Positions 41,722 to 50,550 of a DNA stretch of 64,000 nucleotides are shown here, one piece after another. Both the position numbers and the translations under genes were made by a program. The stretch's first letter is position 1. Each line of letters opens with the position of its first letter. The notes under the pieces are model-generated. The model was not told the DNA's origin and did not search any database. It was given only the letters and a program-made list of their open reading frames with translations. The stretch spans positions 186,001-250,000 of the forward strand of contig JADKHK010000013.1 in assembly GCA_016721845.1 (NCBI GenBank). The letters run 5' to 3'. Origin of the DNA: Lysobacterales bacterium. Its GTDB lineage: Bacteria; Pseudomonadota; Gammaproteobacteria; Xanthomonadales; Ahniellaceae.

Positions 41722-42747
41722 TTACGAAGAACCCGTTTGTGCCAGCGCGTCCGCACCCATGTTCGCCAGCAAGGCCGTCATCGCACCGGCCTCGGCCGCA
41801 CGTTCGTTCGAAGCATTGCCCTGTTGCGCACGTTTCGCGACCCCTTGTGCGATCGCCGCCAGGCGAAAAAACGCGAACGCCAGCACGAAGGGCCAATCGC
41901 CGATGCTGCTGCGATGGCCCTGATGCTGGTAACGCTCGATCAAGCCCGCTTCGTCGGGAATGCCGAGTGCGACGCGGTCCAGTCCCGCGAGGCCGGGCAG
42001 TGCCGGATTGCGCGGCAGGCGCAGGGCCATGCAGAAGTAGCCGAGGTCGGCGAGCGGATGCCCGAGCGTGGCCAGTTCCCAGTCGACGATGGCGAGGATG
42101 CGTGGCTCGACCGGGTGCCAGATCAGGTTGTCGATGCGGAAGTCGCCGTGCACCAGCGCAACCCGACCATCGTCCTGCGGACAGCGCGCGGGCAGCCGCT
42201 CAATGAGCGTCTCCATCGCATCGATGCGATGGGTTTCGCTGGCGCGATACTGCTTGCTCCAGGTCGCGATCTGGCGCTCGAAATAACTGCCGGGCTTGCC
42301 GAAATCGCCGAGTCCGACCGCACCGACGTCGATATCGTGCAGTGCTGCGAGTACGCGCGTGATCTCGTCGTAATACGCGGCGCGCTGATCCGCACCGATG
42401 TCGGGCAGGGACGGATCCCAGAATATGCGCCCATCGACATGCGCCATCACGTAGAACACCGCGCCGATCACCGATTCATCGGTGCACAAGGCCAGCGGCT
42501 TCGCGACCGGCACGCCATGGCCATGCAGTGCGCTCAGCACCCGAAATTCGCGGTCGACGGCATGGGCGCCCGGCAGCAATTGGCCGAACGGCTTGCGTCG
42601 CAGCACATACGTGCCCGACGCTGCTTCTAGCCGATAGGTTGGATTCGATTGCCCGCCCTTGAACTTCGTCGCCGTCACCGGCCCCCGGAAATCGCGTACA
42701 TGCGTGTCGCACCAGGCGGACAAGGCATCGAGGGGCAGGTCGCTCAT
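41722..42747 (-). CDS. Phosphotransferase-family (APH/ACAD10-like) protein
   Basis: The 341-residue protein has the aminoglycoside-phosphotransferase fold. V-H-G-D-F-R-I-D-N-L-I-W is the catalytic loop, and the metal-binding Asp follows in A-I-V-D-W-E-L-A-T-L-G-H. Relatives occur next to acyl-CoA dehydrogenases and as the N-terminal domain of ACAD10, where they phosphorylate hydroxy acids or thioesters. Its start overlaps the stop of the acyl-CoA dehydrogenase gene as ATGA, so a shared fatty-acid-breakdown role is likely. Confidence 0.87.
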   Translation of the reverse strand: MSDLPLDALSAWCDTHVRDFRGPVTATKFKGGQSNPTYRLEAASGTYVLRRKPFGQLLPGAHAVDREFRVLSALHGHGVPVAKPLALCTDESVIGAVFYVMAHVDGRIFWDPSLPDIGADQRAAYYDEITRVLAALHDIDVGAVGLGDFGKPGSYFERQIATWSKQYRASETHRIDAMETLIERLPARCPQDDGRVALVHGDFRIDNLIWHPVEPRILAIVDWELATLGHPLADLGYFCMALRLPRNPALPGLAGLDRVALGIPDEAGLIERYQHQGHRSSIGDWPFVLAFAFFRLAAIAQGVAKRAQQGNASNERAAEAGAMTALLANMGADALAQTGSS

Positions 42748-43958
42748 CGCGCGCCCACCATCGATTTCGCCAACGCGGTGAGGTGTACTTCGTCGGGGCC
42801 GTCGGCGAGGCTGAGCGCACGCGCGCCGGCGTAGGCCTTCGACAGGAATGAATCTTCGGATACGCCGAGCGCGCCGTGGACCTGGATCGCGCGGTCGATG
42901 ACGCGCTGGGCCATGCGCGGCGCGACGATCTTGATCATGCCGATCTCGTCCTTGGCACCGCGGGCACCGCCGACGTCGAGTTTCTGCGCTGCGGCGAGCG
43001 TGAGCAGGCGCGCCTGTTCGATGTCGCAGCGACTGAGCGCGATCGCTTCGCGGACCATGCCCTGTTCGGCAAGCGGACGATGGAAGGCGATGCGGGTTCG
43101 CGCACGCGCCACCATCGCGTCGAGCGCACGTTGCGCCAGGCCGATCAGGCGCATGCAGTGGTGGATGCGACCGGGGCCCAGACGCCCCTGTGCGATCTCG
43201 AAGCCACGGCCCTCGCCGGCGATCAGGTGATCGAGCGGCACGCGCGCGCCATCGAAGCGCACTTCGGCGTGGCCATTCGGCGCATCATCGAAACCGAACA
43301 GATGCAGTGGCCGCACCACGACCACGCCCGGGGTCGACTTCGGCACGATGATCTGACTGTGACGGCGATGCGGTTCGGCCTCCGGATTGGTCACGCCCAT
43401 CACGATGAAGAAGTCGAGGCGCGGGTCCATCGCGCCGGTGATCCACCACTTGCGTCCGGTCACCACGTAGTGATTGCCATCGCGCTCGATTCGGGTCGCG
43501 ATATTGGTGGCATCACTCGAAGCCACCTCCGGTTCGGTCATCGCAAACGCCGAGCGCGTGTGTCCGTCGAGCAGCGGTTTCAGCCAGCGCCTCTGCTGTT
43601 CAGGCGACCCGTAGTGGTGCAGCACTTCCATGTTGCCGGTGTCGGGCGCGTTGCAGTTGATCGTTTCCGGCGCGATCAAGGACTGCCCGCTCAGCTCCGC
43701 GAGTGGTGCGTAGTCAAGATTCGACAGGCCGGCACCGAGCTGCGGGTCGGGCAGGAACAGGTTCCACAGGCCGCGCTGCTTCGCTTCGGTCTTCAGTGCT
43801 TCGATGATCGGCGGAATCGTCCAGCGCTGGCCGGGTTGCTCGATGTGCGCGTCGAAGTCGGCCTCGGCCGGCAACACGCGCTCGCGCACGAATCGATCGA
43901 GTTCGGCATGCAGGGCATGCGCGCGTTCGGAAAACGGAAACAACGGCGACAGCGCCAT
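42744..43958 (-). CDS. Acyl-CoA dehydrogenase family protein
   Basis: The 404-residue protein shows the acyl-CoA dehydrogenase layout. An N-terminal helical part is followed by A-F-A-M-T-E-P-E-V-A-S-S-D-A-T-N at the substrate- and FAD-binding middle. The C-terminal part has V-H-G-A-L-G-V-S-E-D near the end. It belongs to the long-chain branch often seen beside ACAD10-type phosphotransferases. It forms the fifth gene of a six-gene minus-strand run starting at yggS. Confidence 0.92.
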   Translation of the reverse strand: MALSPLFPFSERAHALHAELDRFVRERVLPAEADFDAHIEQPGQRWTIPPIIEALKTEAKQRGLWNLFLPDPQLGAGLSNLDYAPLAELSGQSLIAPETINCNAPDTGNMEVLHHYGSPEQQRRWLKPLLDGHTRSAFAMTEPEVASSDATNIATRIERDGNHYVVTGRKWWITGAMDPRLDFFIVMGVTNPEAEPHRRHSQIIVPKSTPGVVVVRPLHLFGFDDAPNGHAEVRFDGARVPLDHLIAGEGRGFEIAQGRLGPGRIHHCMRLIGLAQRALDAMVARARTRIAFHRPLAEQGMVREAIALSRCDIEQARLLTLAAAQKLDVGGARGAKDEIGMIKIVAPRMAQRVIDRAIQVHGALGVSEDSFLSKAYAGARALSLADGPDEVHLTALAKSMVGAR

Positions 43959-43966
43959 GCATCACC

Positions 43967-44677
43967 TCAGAAGTGGGTCCAGAGCTTGCGTTCGCCGGGT
44001 GCCGACAGATGCGGCAACTGGTTGAAGCCGAGCAGGCGCACGCCACCGTCGAACACCACGAATTCGCTGATCGCGGAATTGCGGATGGCGATGTTCAGAT
44101 CCACCGAACGCGCATCCGGCACCTCCAGCGCCCGTTGCGCCAGTTGCGCGACCACGCCGCCGGAGGTGACCAGCAGCACGCGTTCGCGGCCATGATGGCG
44201 CTCGGTCAGGCGCGCCATCGCGGCAGCGACGCGGGCACGGAATCCGAACCAGCCTTCGTCGAGTTGCGATTCCATCGCACCGCTGGCCCAGTGCCGCAGC
44301 GCCGCCAGCAGGTAGCGCGCGACCTGCATGCGATCGCGCGGGCCGGGCATGGCCTCGCGGTCGATCGGGCGATGTTGCGGGTGCGTGGCGAGAAATGCCG
44401 ATAGCACCGCGCCGTGATCGAATTCGTTGAAACCGGGGTCGATCTCCGCCTCGGGCAGCGGTCGGCCGGCTTCGGCGAAGCCCTGTTCGATGCCGGCCAG
44501 GGTCTGCTGATGGCGCCGCATCGCGCCGACGACGACGGCATCGAAGCCGATGTCGTGATCAGCGGCGAGCCAGCGCCCGAGGCGTAGCGCCTGATCTTCG
44601 CCCAGGGTCGACAACTGGTCGTAGTCATCGGCGTCGAAGGAGGCCTGGGCATGGCGGATGGCGAGGATTTCGGTCAT
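43967..44677 (-). CDS. Histidine phosphatase (phosphoglycerate-mutase-like)
   Basis: The 236-residue protein begins L-A-I-R-H-A-Q-A-S with catalytic Arg 8 and His 9 (R-H-A where R-H-G is commoner). A second histidine is not obvious. V-L-L-V-T-S-G-G-V-V appears where family members have S-H-G-G, so the usual second catalytic histidine may be replaced. It sits between yggT and the acyl-CoA dehydrogenase gene, one base from the former. Substrate is unknown. Confidence 0.85.
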   Translation of the reverse strand: MTEILAIRHAQASFDADDYDQLSTLGEDQALRLGRWLAADHDIGFDAVVVGAMRRHQQTLAGIEQGFAEAGRPLPEAEIDPGFNEFDHGAVLSAFLATHPQHRPIDREAMPGPRDRMQVARYLLAALRHWASGAMESQLDEGWFGFRARVAAAMARLTERHHGRERVLLVTSGGVVAQLAQRALEVPDARSVDLNIAIRNSAISEFVVFDGGVRLLGFNQLPHLSAPGERKLWTHF

Positions 44678-44678
44678 G

Positions 44679-45260
44679 TCAGAGTCCGATGCCGGTCATG
44701 GTCAGCCCGAATTCGGCCAGCGGCGCCGCGATCAGCATGCGCACCAGTTGCAGCGCCAGCACGACGAAGATCGGCGAGAGGTCGAGCCCGCCGATCGGCG
44801 GGATGAGCTTCTGGAACGGTTTCAGGATCGGGTCGCTGAGCCGGTACAACATCTGCACGACCGGATTGTAGGGGTCGGGTGAAACGAAACTCAGGACGGC
44901 GCGGACGATGATCATCCAGAGCAGGGCGGTCGCCGCGAACTGGATCAGCATCGCCAGTGCGATCACCAGCAGGGCCGGCACGGGCAGGCCGAGGCCGGCC
45001 AGGCGATACAGCAGCCAGGTTTCAATCAGGGTCAGCAGAAAGGTGATGAGCAGGGCAGCGAGATTCCAGCCGCGCACCACCGGCAGCGCCTTCTGGATCG
45101 GGATCAGCACCGGATTGGTGAGTTTGTAGACGAACTGCGACAGCGGGTTGCGGAAATCGACGCGCAGGCCCTGCATCAGCAGGCGGAAGAAGAACAGCCC
45201 GATGACCAGGCCGAACAGGGCCTGGACGATCAAGGCGCCGGCGTTGGCGAGATGGCCCAT
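44679..45260 (-). CDS. yggT: YggT family membrane protein
   Basis: The 193-residue protein has two copies of the YggT unit: two hydrophobic helices each, with conserved N-P-L-S-Q-F-V-Y-K-L-T-N-P-V-L and N-P-V-V-Q-M-L-Y-R-L-S-D-P-I-L. YggT proteins are linked to ion or osmotic balance and cell division in other bacteria. The start at 45260 follows the proC stop after two bases. It belongs to the conserved yggS-proC-yggT run. Confidence 0.92.
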   Translation of the reverse strand: MGHLANAGALIVQALFGLVIGLFFFRLLMQGLRVDFRNPLSQFVYKLTNPVLIPIQKALPVVRGWNLAALLITFLLTLIETWLLYRLAGLGLPVPALLVIALAMLIQFAATALLWMIIVRAVLSFVSPDPYNPVVQMLYRLSDPILKPFQKLIPPIGGLDLSPIFVVLALQLVRMLIAAPLAEFGLTMTGIGL

Positions 45261-45262
45261 GC

Positions 45263-46084
45263 TCAGGCTCCGAACTGGGTCGAGAGCTCGCGCCCGCGTT
45301 CCGTGGCGCGAACGACGGCGGCATCCACCAGATCGCGGAATCCGCCGGCTTCGAAGCAGTCCAGCGCAGCCTGCGTGGTGCCGCCGGGCGACGTCACCCG
45401 CTGGCGCAGCGTGGCCGGATCGTCGCTGCCGTCTTCGTTCGCCATGCGCGCGGCACCCAGCGCGGTATTCAGGACCAGGGTGCGGGCGGCGGTCGCGGAG
45501 AGTCCCTGCCGTTCGGCCGCAGCAATCAGGCTCTCCATCAACAGGAAGAAATAGGCCGGGCCGCTCCCCGACACCGCCGTCACCGCGTCCATCAGGGTTT
45601 CGTCGTCGATCCAGACCGTGGCACCGGCCGCAGCCATGATCGCCTCGGCCCGCGATCGAGCGGAGGCGTCGACGCGGGAATCGGCAAACAGACCGGTCAC
45701 CCCGGCGCCGACCAGCGCCGGCGTGTTCGGCATGCAGCGCACGACGCGCGCACCCGGCTTGAACCAGCCGTGGAAGTTCTGCAGCTGGATGCCGGCGGCG
45801 ATCGACATCAGCAACGGATTGCGCACAGCGACCTGATCGGCGAGGTCGCGACACACCGTGGCCATGACCTGGGGTTTGACGGCGAGCACGATGATCTCGG
45901 CGTCGCGCACCGCATCGCGATTGTCGGCATGCACCGACACCCCGAACTCGGCGGCGAGGCTGTAACGCGCCGCTTCCACCGGCTCGGCCACGTGCATGCT
46001 GCGCGGGTCGCTGCCGCGCGCGATTAGTCCACCGATCAGGGCGCGCGCCATGTTGCCGCCGCCGATGAATGCCAAGGTTGTCAT
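45263..46084 (-). CDS. proC: Pyrroline-5-carboxylate reductase
   Basis: The 273-residue enzyme catalyses the last step of proline synthesis, reducing pyrroline-5-carboxylate with NAD(P)H. The N-terminal F-I-G-G-G-N-M-A-R-A-L binds the cofactor, and the C-terminal signature reads A-V-S-G-S-G-P-A-Y-F-F with R-Q-R-V-T-S-P-G-G-T-T. The ATG at 46084 is used; an in-frame ATG four codons upstream would overlap yggS. Confidence 0.96.
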   Translation of the reverse strand: MTTLAFIGGGNMARALIGGLIARGSDPRSMHVAEPVEAARYSLAAEFGVSVHADNRDAVRDAEIIVLAVKPQVMATVCRDLADQVAVRNPLLMSIAAGIQLQNFHGWFKPGARVVRCMPNTPALVGAGVTGLFADSRVDASARSRAEAIMAAAGATVWIDDETLMDAVTAVSGSGPAYFFLLMESLIAAAERQGLSATAARTLVLNTALGAARMANEDGSDDPATLRQRVTSPGGTTQAALDCFEAGGFRDLVDAAVVRATERGRELSTQFGA

Positions 46085-46088
46085 GTCG

Positions 46089-46757
46089 TCATCCACGTGG
46101 ACCGAAGAGGGCCGATCCTATCCGAACCAGGTTGGCGCCTTCCGCGATGGCGAGCGTGAAGTCGTCGGACATGCCCATCGACAAGGTATCGATGTCGGCA
46201 TGGCGCTGCTTCAGGGCATCGAAAAGGACGCGCATGCGGCGGAACGTGGCCCGGCGTTGTGTCGGGTCTTCGGCGGGCTTCGGTATCGCCATCAGGCCAC
46301 GAAGGCGAAGCCGCGGCTGGGCGGCGATGGCGTCGGCGAGCGCGTCGACCATCGCCGGTGCGCAGCCGGATTTGCCGGCTTCAGCGTCGATGTTCACTTG
46401 CACCAGCAGGTTGAGCGGCGCCCGATCGGGCGGACGAAATGTCGCCAGCAGCGGAATCAGTTTGTCACGGTCGATGCTCTGTACCCAATCAAAGTGCGCC
46501 GCGGCGTCCTTGCACTTGTTCGACTGCAGGGGGCCGATCAGATGCCACTCCAGGTCGAGGTCGGCGAGGTCACGCTGCTTGGTCAGCGCTTCCTGCACAT
46601 AGTTTTCTCCGAATGCGCGCTGGCCCAGCGCGGCCATCGCACGCACCGATTCGGCCGGCTGAGTCTTGCTGACGGCGAGCAGGCGGACGGCGCGGGTGCC
46701 GGTCGCGGCATCAAGGGCCGTTCGAGTACGCTGGAATCGTTCTTGGAGGTCGGTCAT
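46089..46757 (-). CDS. yggS: YggS-family pyridoxal-phosphate homeostasis protein
   Basis: The 222-residue protein is a single-domain PLP-binding barrel with L-L-A-V-S-K-T-Q-P-A near residue 24 (PLP lysine), F-G-E-N-Y-V-Q-E near 50, W-H-L-I-G-P-L-Q-S-N-K near 72 and L-S-M-G-M-S-D-D-F near 195. It buffers PLP in the cell and has no known enzymatic role. It is first of the minus-strand run and divergent from pilT, with 81 bases between. Confidence 0.94.
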   Translation of the reverse strand: MTDLQERFQRTRTALDAATGTRAVRLLAVSKTQPAESVRAMAALGQRAFGENYVQEALTKQRDLADLDLEWHLIGPLQSNKCKDAAAHFDWVQSIDRDKLIPLLATFRPPDRAPLNLLVQVNIDAEAGKSGCAPAMVDALADAIAAQPRLRLRGLMAIPKPAEDPTQRRATFRRMRVLFDALKQRHADIDTLSMGMSDDFTLAIAEGANLVRIGSALFGPRG

Positions 46758-46838
46758 GGTTCCGCTCGAGGCGCGTTTTGCAGGCCCGCAAAAAGGGCTA
46801 TAGTCGGTCCAAGTTTACGTCTCGCACCGGAGAGCCGC

Positions 46839-47876
46839 ATGGATATCGCAGAGCTACTCGCATTTTCGGTCAAGAACAAAGCGTCCGATCTGCATTTGTC
46901 TGCAGGCCTGCCGCCGATGATCCGGGTGGATGGCGATGTCCGTCGCATCAACATCCCGGCGCTTGACCACAAGGCCGTGCATTCGCTGGTCTACGACATC
47001 ATGTCGGACAAGCAGCGGCGCGACTACGAAGAATTCCTCGAGACCGATTTCTCGTTCGAGATCCCAGGGCTGGCGCGCTTCCGCGTCAATGCCTTCAATC
47101 AGAATCGCGGCGCCGGTGCGGTGTTCCGTACCATTCCGAGCCAGATCCTGACGCTGGAAGACCTGAACGCGCCGAAAGTGTTCAAGGAGCTGATCGACGT
47201 GCCGCAGGGCCTGGTGCTGGTCACCGGTCCGACCGGATCCGGCAAGTCGACGACTCTGGCCGGCATGGTCGATCACATCAACAAGAACGAATACGGCCAC
47301 ATCCTCACCATCGAGGATCCGATCGAATTCGTGCATCAGTCGCAGAAATGCCTGATCAACCAGCGCGAAGTCCATCGTGATACCCACGGGTTCAACGAAG
47401 CCTTGCGTTCGGCCTTGCGCGAAGACCCGGACTACATCCTGGTCGGCGAAATGCGCGACATGGAAACCATCCGCCTGGCACTGACCGCCGCGGAAACCGG
47501 ACATCTGGTGTTCGGGACGCTGCATACGTCCTCGGCGGCGAAGACCGTCGATCGCATCATCGACGTGTTCCCTGCCGGTGAAAAACCGATGGTGCGCTCG
47601 ATGCTGTCGGAGTCGCTGCGCGCGGTGATCTCGCAGTCGCTGCTGAAGAAGGTCGGTGGCGGCCGCGTGGCCGCGCACGAAATCATGGTCGGCATTCCTG
47701 CCATCCGCAACCTGATCCGCGAGGACAAGGTCGCGCAGATGTATTCGTCGATCCAGACCGGAGCCGCCGTCGGCATGCAGACCCTCGACCAGTGCCTGCA
47801 GGACCTGGTGAAACGCGGCCTGATCACGCGCACCCAGGCGTCGAGTTATGCCAAGGACAAGAAGCTGTTCGAGTGA
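46839..47876 (+). CDS. pilT: Type IV pilus retraction ATPase PilT
   Basis: The 345-residue hexameric ATPase powers pilus retraction and twitching. Visible are Walker A G-P-T-G-S-G-K-S-T at 130-138, the Asp box T-I-E-D-P-I-E-F-V-H, Walker B G-E-M-R-D near 205, the His box L-H-T-S-S-A-A-K-T and the PilT-type A-I-R-N-L-I-R-E motif near the end. The start M-D-I-A-E-L-L-A-F follows ggagagccgc. It is followed by pilU, the usual pair. Confidence 0.97.
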   Translation: MDIAELLAFSVKNKASDLHLSAGLPPMIRVDGDVRRINIPALDHKAVHSLVYDIMSDKQRRDYEEFLETDFSFEIPGLARFRVNAFNQNRGAGAVFRTIPSQILTLEDLNAPKVFKELIDVPQGLVLVTGPTGSGKSTTLAGMVDHINKNEYGHILTIEDPIEFVHQSQKCLINQREVHRDTHGFNEALRSALREDPDYILVGEMRDMETIRLALTAAETGHLVFGTLHTSSAAKTVDRIIDVFPAGEKPMVRSMLSESLRAVISQSLLKKVGGGRVAAHEIMVGIPAIRNLIREDKVAQMYSSIQTGAAVGMQTLDQCLQDLVKRGLITRTQASSYAKDKKLFE

Positions 47877-47921
47877 TGCCGGATCGATGCAGCCTTCCCC
47901 GATCCGGCCCGGAGAAACAAC

Positions 47922-49049
47922 ATGAGTAGTGTGGACTTCACCTCGTTCCTGAAATTGATGGTCCACAAGAAGGGCTCGGACCTGTTCATCACCGCCGGCA
48001 TTCCACCGTCGATGAAGGTCAACGGGCGCATTGCGCCGGTGACCCAGGCACCGCTGTCGCCGCAGGCCTGCCGCGACATGGTGCTGAACGTGATGACCCC
48101 CTCGCAGCGCGAGGAGTTCGAAAAGACCCACGAATGCCAGTTCGCGATCTCGCTGCAGGGTGTCGGCCGATTCCGCGTCAGTTGCTTCTACCAGCGCAAC
48201 CAGGTGGGCATGGTGCTGCGTCGCATCGAGACGCGCATTCCGGGCGTCGAGGAACTGGGCCTGCCACCGGTCGTGAAGACGCTGGCGATGACCAAGCGCG
48301 GCTTGATCATGTTTGTCGGCGCAACCGGCACCGGCAAATCGACGTCGTTGGCGGCGATGATCGGTTATCGCAACCAGAATTCGACCGGCCACATCATCAC
48401 GATCGAGGACCCGATCGAATTCGTGCACAAGCACGAGGGCTGCATCATCACCCAGCGCGAAGTCGGCATCGATACCGATTCCTGGGAAAATGCGCTGAAG
48501 AACACCTTGCGCCAGGCGCCCGACGTCATCCTGATCGGCGAAGTGCGTACCCGCGAGACCATGGAGCACGCGATCGCGTTCGCCGAAACCGGACACCTCT
48601 GCCTCTGCACCCTGCATGCCAACAACGCCAACCAGGCATTGGATCGCGTGCTGCACTTCTTCCCGGAAGACCGTCGCCCGCAGTTGTTGATGGACTTGTC
48701 GCTGAACCTGAAGGGCGTGGTCGCACAGCAGCTGGTGCCCACGCCGGATGGCAAGCAGCGCCGCGCGGCGATGGAGGTTCTGCTCGGCACGCCGCTGGTG
48801 CAGGATTACATCCGCGACGGCGAGATCCACAAGATCAAGGAAGTGATGAAGGAGTCGACCAACCTCGGCATGCGCACCTTCGACCAGAGCCTGTTCGAGT
48901 TGTACCAGGCCGGCGAAATCTCCTACGAGGATGCCTTGCGTCACGCCGATTCGGCGAACGAAGTGCGCTTGCGCATCAAGCTGGCCCAGGGCGGCGACGC
49001 CCATTCGCTGTCGCAGGGGCTGGATGGCGTCGAATTGATGGATCAGTAG
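47922..49049 (+). CDS. pilU: PilT-like retraction ATPase PilU
   Basis: The 375-residue protein is a PilT paralogue with Walker A G-A-T-G-T-G-K-S at 133-140, T-I-E-D-P-I-E-F-V-H and G-E-V-R-T-R-E-T-M-E-H-A. Its longer C-terminus (ending V-E-L-M-D-Q) is typical of PilU, which assists PilT-driven retraction. It begins 45 bases after pilT and is followed 6 bases later by a small DUF2007 gene. Confidence 0.96.
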   Translation: MSSVDFTSFLKLMVHKKGSDLFITAGIPPSMKVNGRIAPVTQAPLSPQACRDMVLNVMTPSQREEFEKTHECQFAISLQGVGRFRVSCFYQRNQVGMVLRRIETRIPGVEELGLPPVVKTLAMTKRGLIMFVGATGTGKSTSLAAMIGYRNQNSTGHIITIEDPIEFVHKHEGCIITQREVGIDTDSWENALKNTLRQAPDVILIGEVRTRETMEHAIAFAETGHLCLCTLHANNANQALDRVLHFFPEDRRPQLLMDLSLNLKGVVAQQLVPTPDGKQRRAAMEVLLGTPLVQDYIRDGEIHKIKEVMKESTNLGMRTFDQSLFELYQAGEISYEDALRHADSANEVRLRIKLAQGGDAHSLSQGLDGVELMDQ

Positions 49050-49055
49050 ACGCCC

Positions 49056-49316
49056 ATGCGCTGCGTCTACGTCGCGGAGAACCTGATCGACGCCCATCTG
49101 GTGCGCGACCGGCTCTGCGACGATGGCATTCCCGCGGAAATCCACGGCGAGGACCTGACCGGCAGCTTCGGCCTCCTTCCCGGCTACGTCTCGGTCTGGG
49201 TGCCGGAAGTCCAGTCCCTCGACGCCGACCAAGTGCTCGAATCGTTCCGGCCAAGTGAGGCGGATGAAGCGGAACGAGGGGATTTCTCCCTCCCGGACGG
49301 CGCGGCGCCGGTGTAA
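49056..49316 (+). CDS. DUF2007-type small protein
   Basis: The 86-residue protein has the DUF2007 pattern: M-R-C-V-Y-V-A-E-N-L-I-D-A-H-L-V, then L-L-P-G-Y-V-S-V-W-V near the middle and an acidic tail. Such proteins are thought to be signal-transducing or protein-binding modules. The gene follows pilU directly. Its role in pilus function, if any, is unknown. Confidence 0.85.
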   Translation: MRCVYVAENLIDAHLVRDRLCDDGIPAEIHGEDLTGSFGLLPGYVSVWVPEVQSLDADQVLESFRPSEADEAERGDFSLPDGAAPV

Positions 49317-49360
49317 CGGCGATCACGGCATTGCAACGCCCCCGCAACAAATCCGGCGGG

Positions 49361-49379
49361 TTGTCATAAAGCAGTCAAA
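49361..49379 (+). promoter_or_regulatory. Pho box (PhoB-binding site)
   Basis: The sequence ttgtcataaagcagtcaaat holds two 7-base half-sites, TTGTCAT and CAGTCAA, 11 bases apart centre to centre. They closely match the E. coli Pho-box consensus (CTGTCAT, four bases, CTGTCAT). A weak minus-10 element (caataga) lies about 10 bases downstream. It precedes the porin-pst operon. Confidence 0.88.
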
Positions 49380-49426
49380 TACCGGCAATAGAGTGCGCGC
49401 CCATCCGTCATCGAAGGGTCGCCGCC

Positions 49427-50539
49427 ATGTCACATGCTCGTCGTTTGTCTGTCCTGGCGATTGCCAGCGCGTTGTCCCTGCCGGCCCACGCCGAGTACCA
49501 GTTCGACCGCATCGGCGAATACGACGCCTTTGTCGACGGCGTATTGCAGACCGATTACAACCGGTTCGACGATGACGTGAGGGACTTCGTCGACGATGCC
49601 GAATTCCGCCGCGCCGAGATCATCTTCCGCCTGAAGAACGAGAAGAACACCGAGTTCTTCGTCGGCTACGACCCGCGCGCCGACAAGTGGCTCGACGTCT
49701 ACGCCAAGTTCATGGTCGGCCCCGGCGGACAGTTCCGCGTCGGCCAGTTCAAGCAGAACATGAACATGGAAGAATTGATCTCGACCAAGAGCATCGACTT
49801 CGTCTCGCGCGCACTGCCGAATGCCTTCACGATCGGCCGTAGGCTCGGTGTCGAATACATGCAGTTCGGCAGCAACTGGACCGCATCGGCGGGCGTCTAT
49901 GATCGCGAACTGACCAACAACGGTGGCAAGGGCACGGGCGTGGTCGTGCGTGCGACCTATGCGCCGCTCTACGAACTCGAGGAAACCCTGCACTTCGGCG
50001 TCGCCGTGTCGTCGCAGGAACAGTCCAAGAATGTCGCGCGCTTCTCGACGCGCCCCGAGGCCGATCTCGCGAACTTCCGCCTGGTCGACACCGGCAACAT
50101 TGCGAATGCCGAGCGCAACAACCAGATCGGTCTGGAAGCCGCCTATTCGAAGGGACCGTGGGCCGTGCAGGGCGAGTACATCCGCGCCGACGTGTCACGC
50201 GGTGCCGGTCTCGACGATTACAGCGCCGATGGCTACTACGTCTATGGCACCTGGTTCGTCACCGGCGAAGCCAAGACCTACAAGCAGGGCAAGTTCGACT
50301 ATCCGGTGCCGAACGATCCCGGCAAGGGTGCGCTCGAACTCGGCCTGCGCTATTCGTCGATCGACCTCGACGACGGCAGCGTGCTTGGTGGCGAGGAACA
50401 GAACTGGACGGTCGGCGCCAACTGGTACTGGCGCTCGAACTTCAAGCTGGCGCTCGACTACACCGCGGTGAGCAGCGAGAAAAACGGGGTCTCCGATGAC
50501 CCGAACCTCGTCACCGCCCGCTTCCAGTTCATGTTCTGA
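49427..50539 (+). CDS. Phosphate-selective porin-like outer membrane protein
   Basis: The 370-residue protein has a signal peptide (L-S-V-L-A-I-A-S-A-L-S-L-P-A-H-A) and alternating strands with aromatic ends. It finishes A-R-F-Q-F-M-F, whose terminal Phe is required for outer-membrane insertion. The N-terminal run Q-F-D-R-I-G-E-Y and the L-E-L-G-L-R-Y-S-S-I-D segment fit the OprO/OprP family of phosphate-selective porins. It is the first gene after a Pho box and 11 bases upstream of pstS, so phosphate uptake is very likely. Confidence 0.87.
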   Translation: MSHARRLSVLAIASALSLPAHAEYQFDRIGEYDAFVDGVLQTDYNRFDDDVRDFVDDAEFRRAEIIFRLKNEKNTEFFVGYDPRADKWLDVYAKFMVGPGGQFRVGQFKQNMNMEELISTKSIDFVSRALPNAFTIGRRLGVEYMQFGSNWTASAGVYDRELTNNGGKGTGVVVRATYAPLYELEETLHFGVAVSSQEQSKNVARFSTRPEADLANFRLVDTGNIANAERNNQIGLEAAYSKGPWAVQGEYIRADVSRGAGLDDYSADGYYVYGTWFVTGEAKTYKQGKFDYPVPNDPGKGALELGLRYSSIDLDDGSVLGGEEQNWTVGANWYWRSNFKLALDYTAVSSEKNGVSDDPNLVTARFQFMF

Positions 50540-50550
50540 GGACCGACATC

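Noticed and set aside
46854..49232. A 792-residue minus-strand open frame over pilT and pilU
   Set aside because: pilT and pilU are unmistakable on the plus strand; this frame is a shadow.
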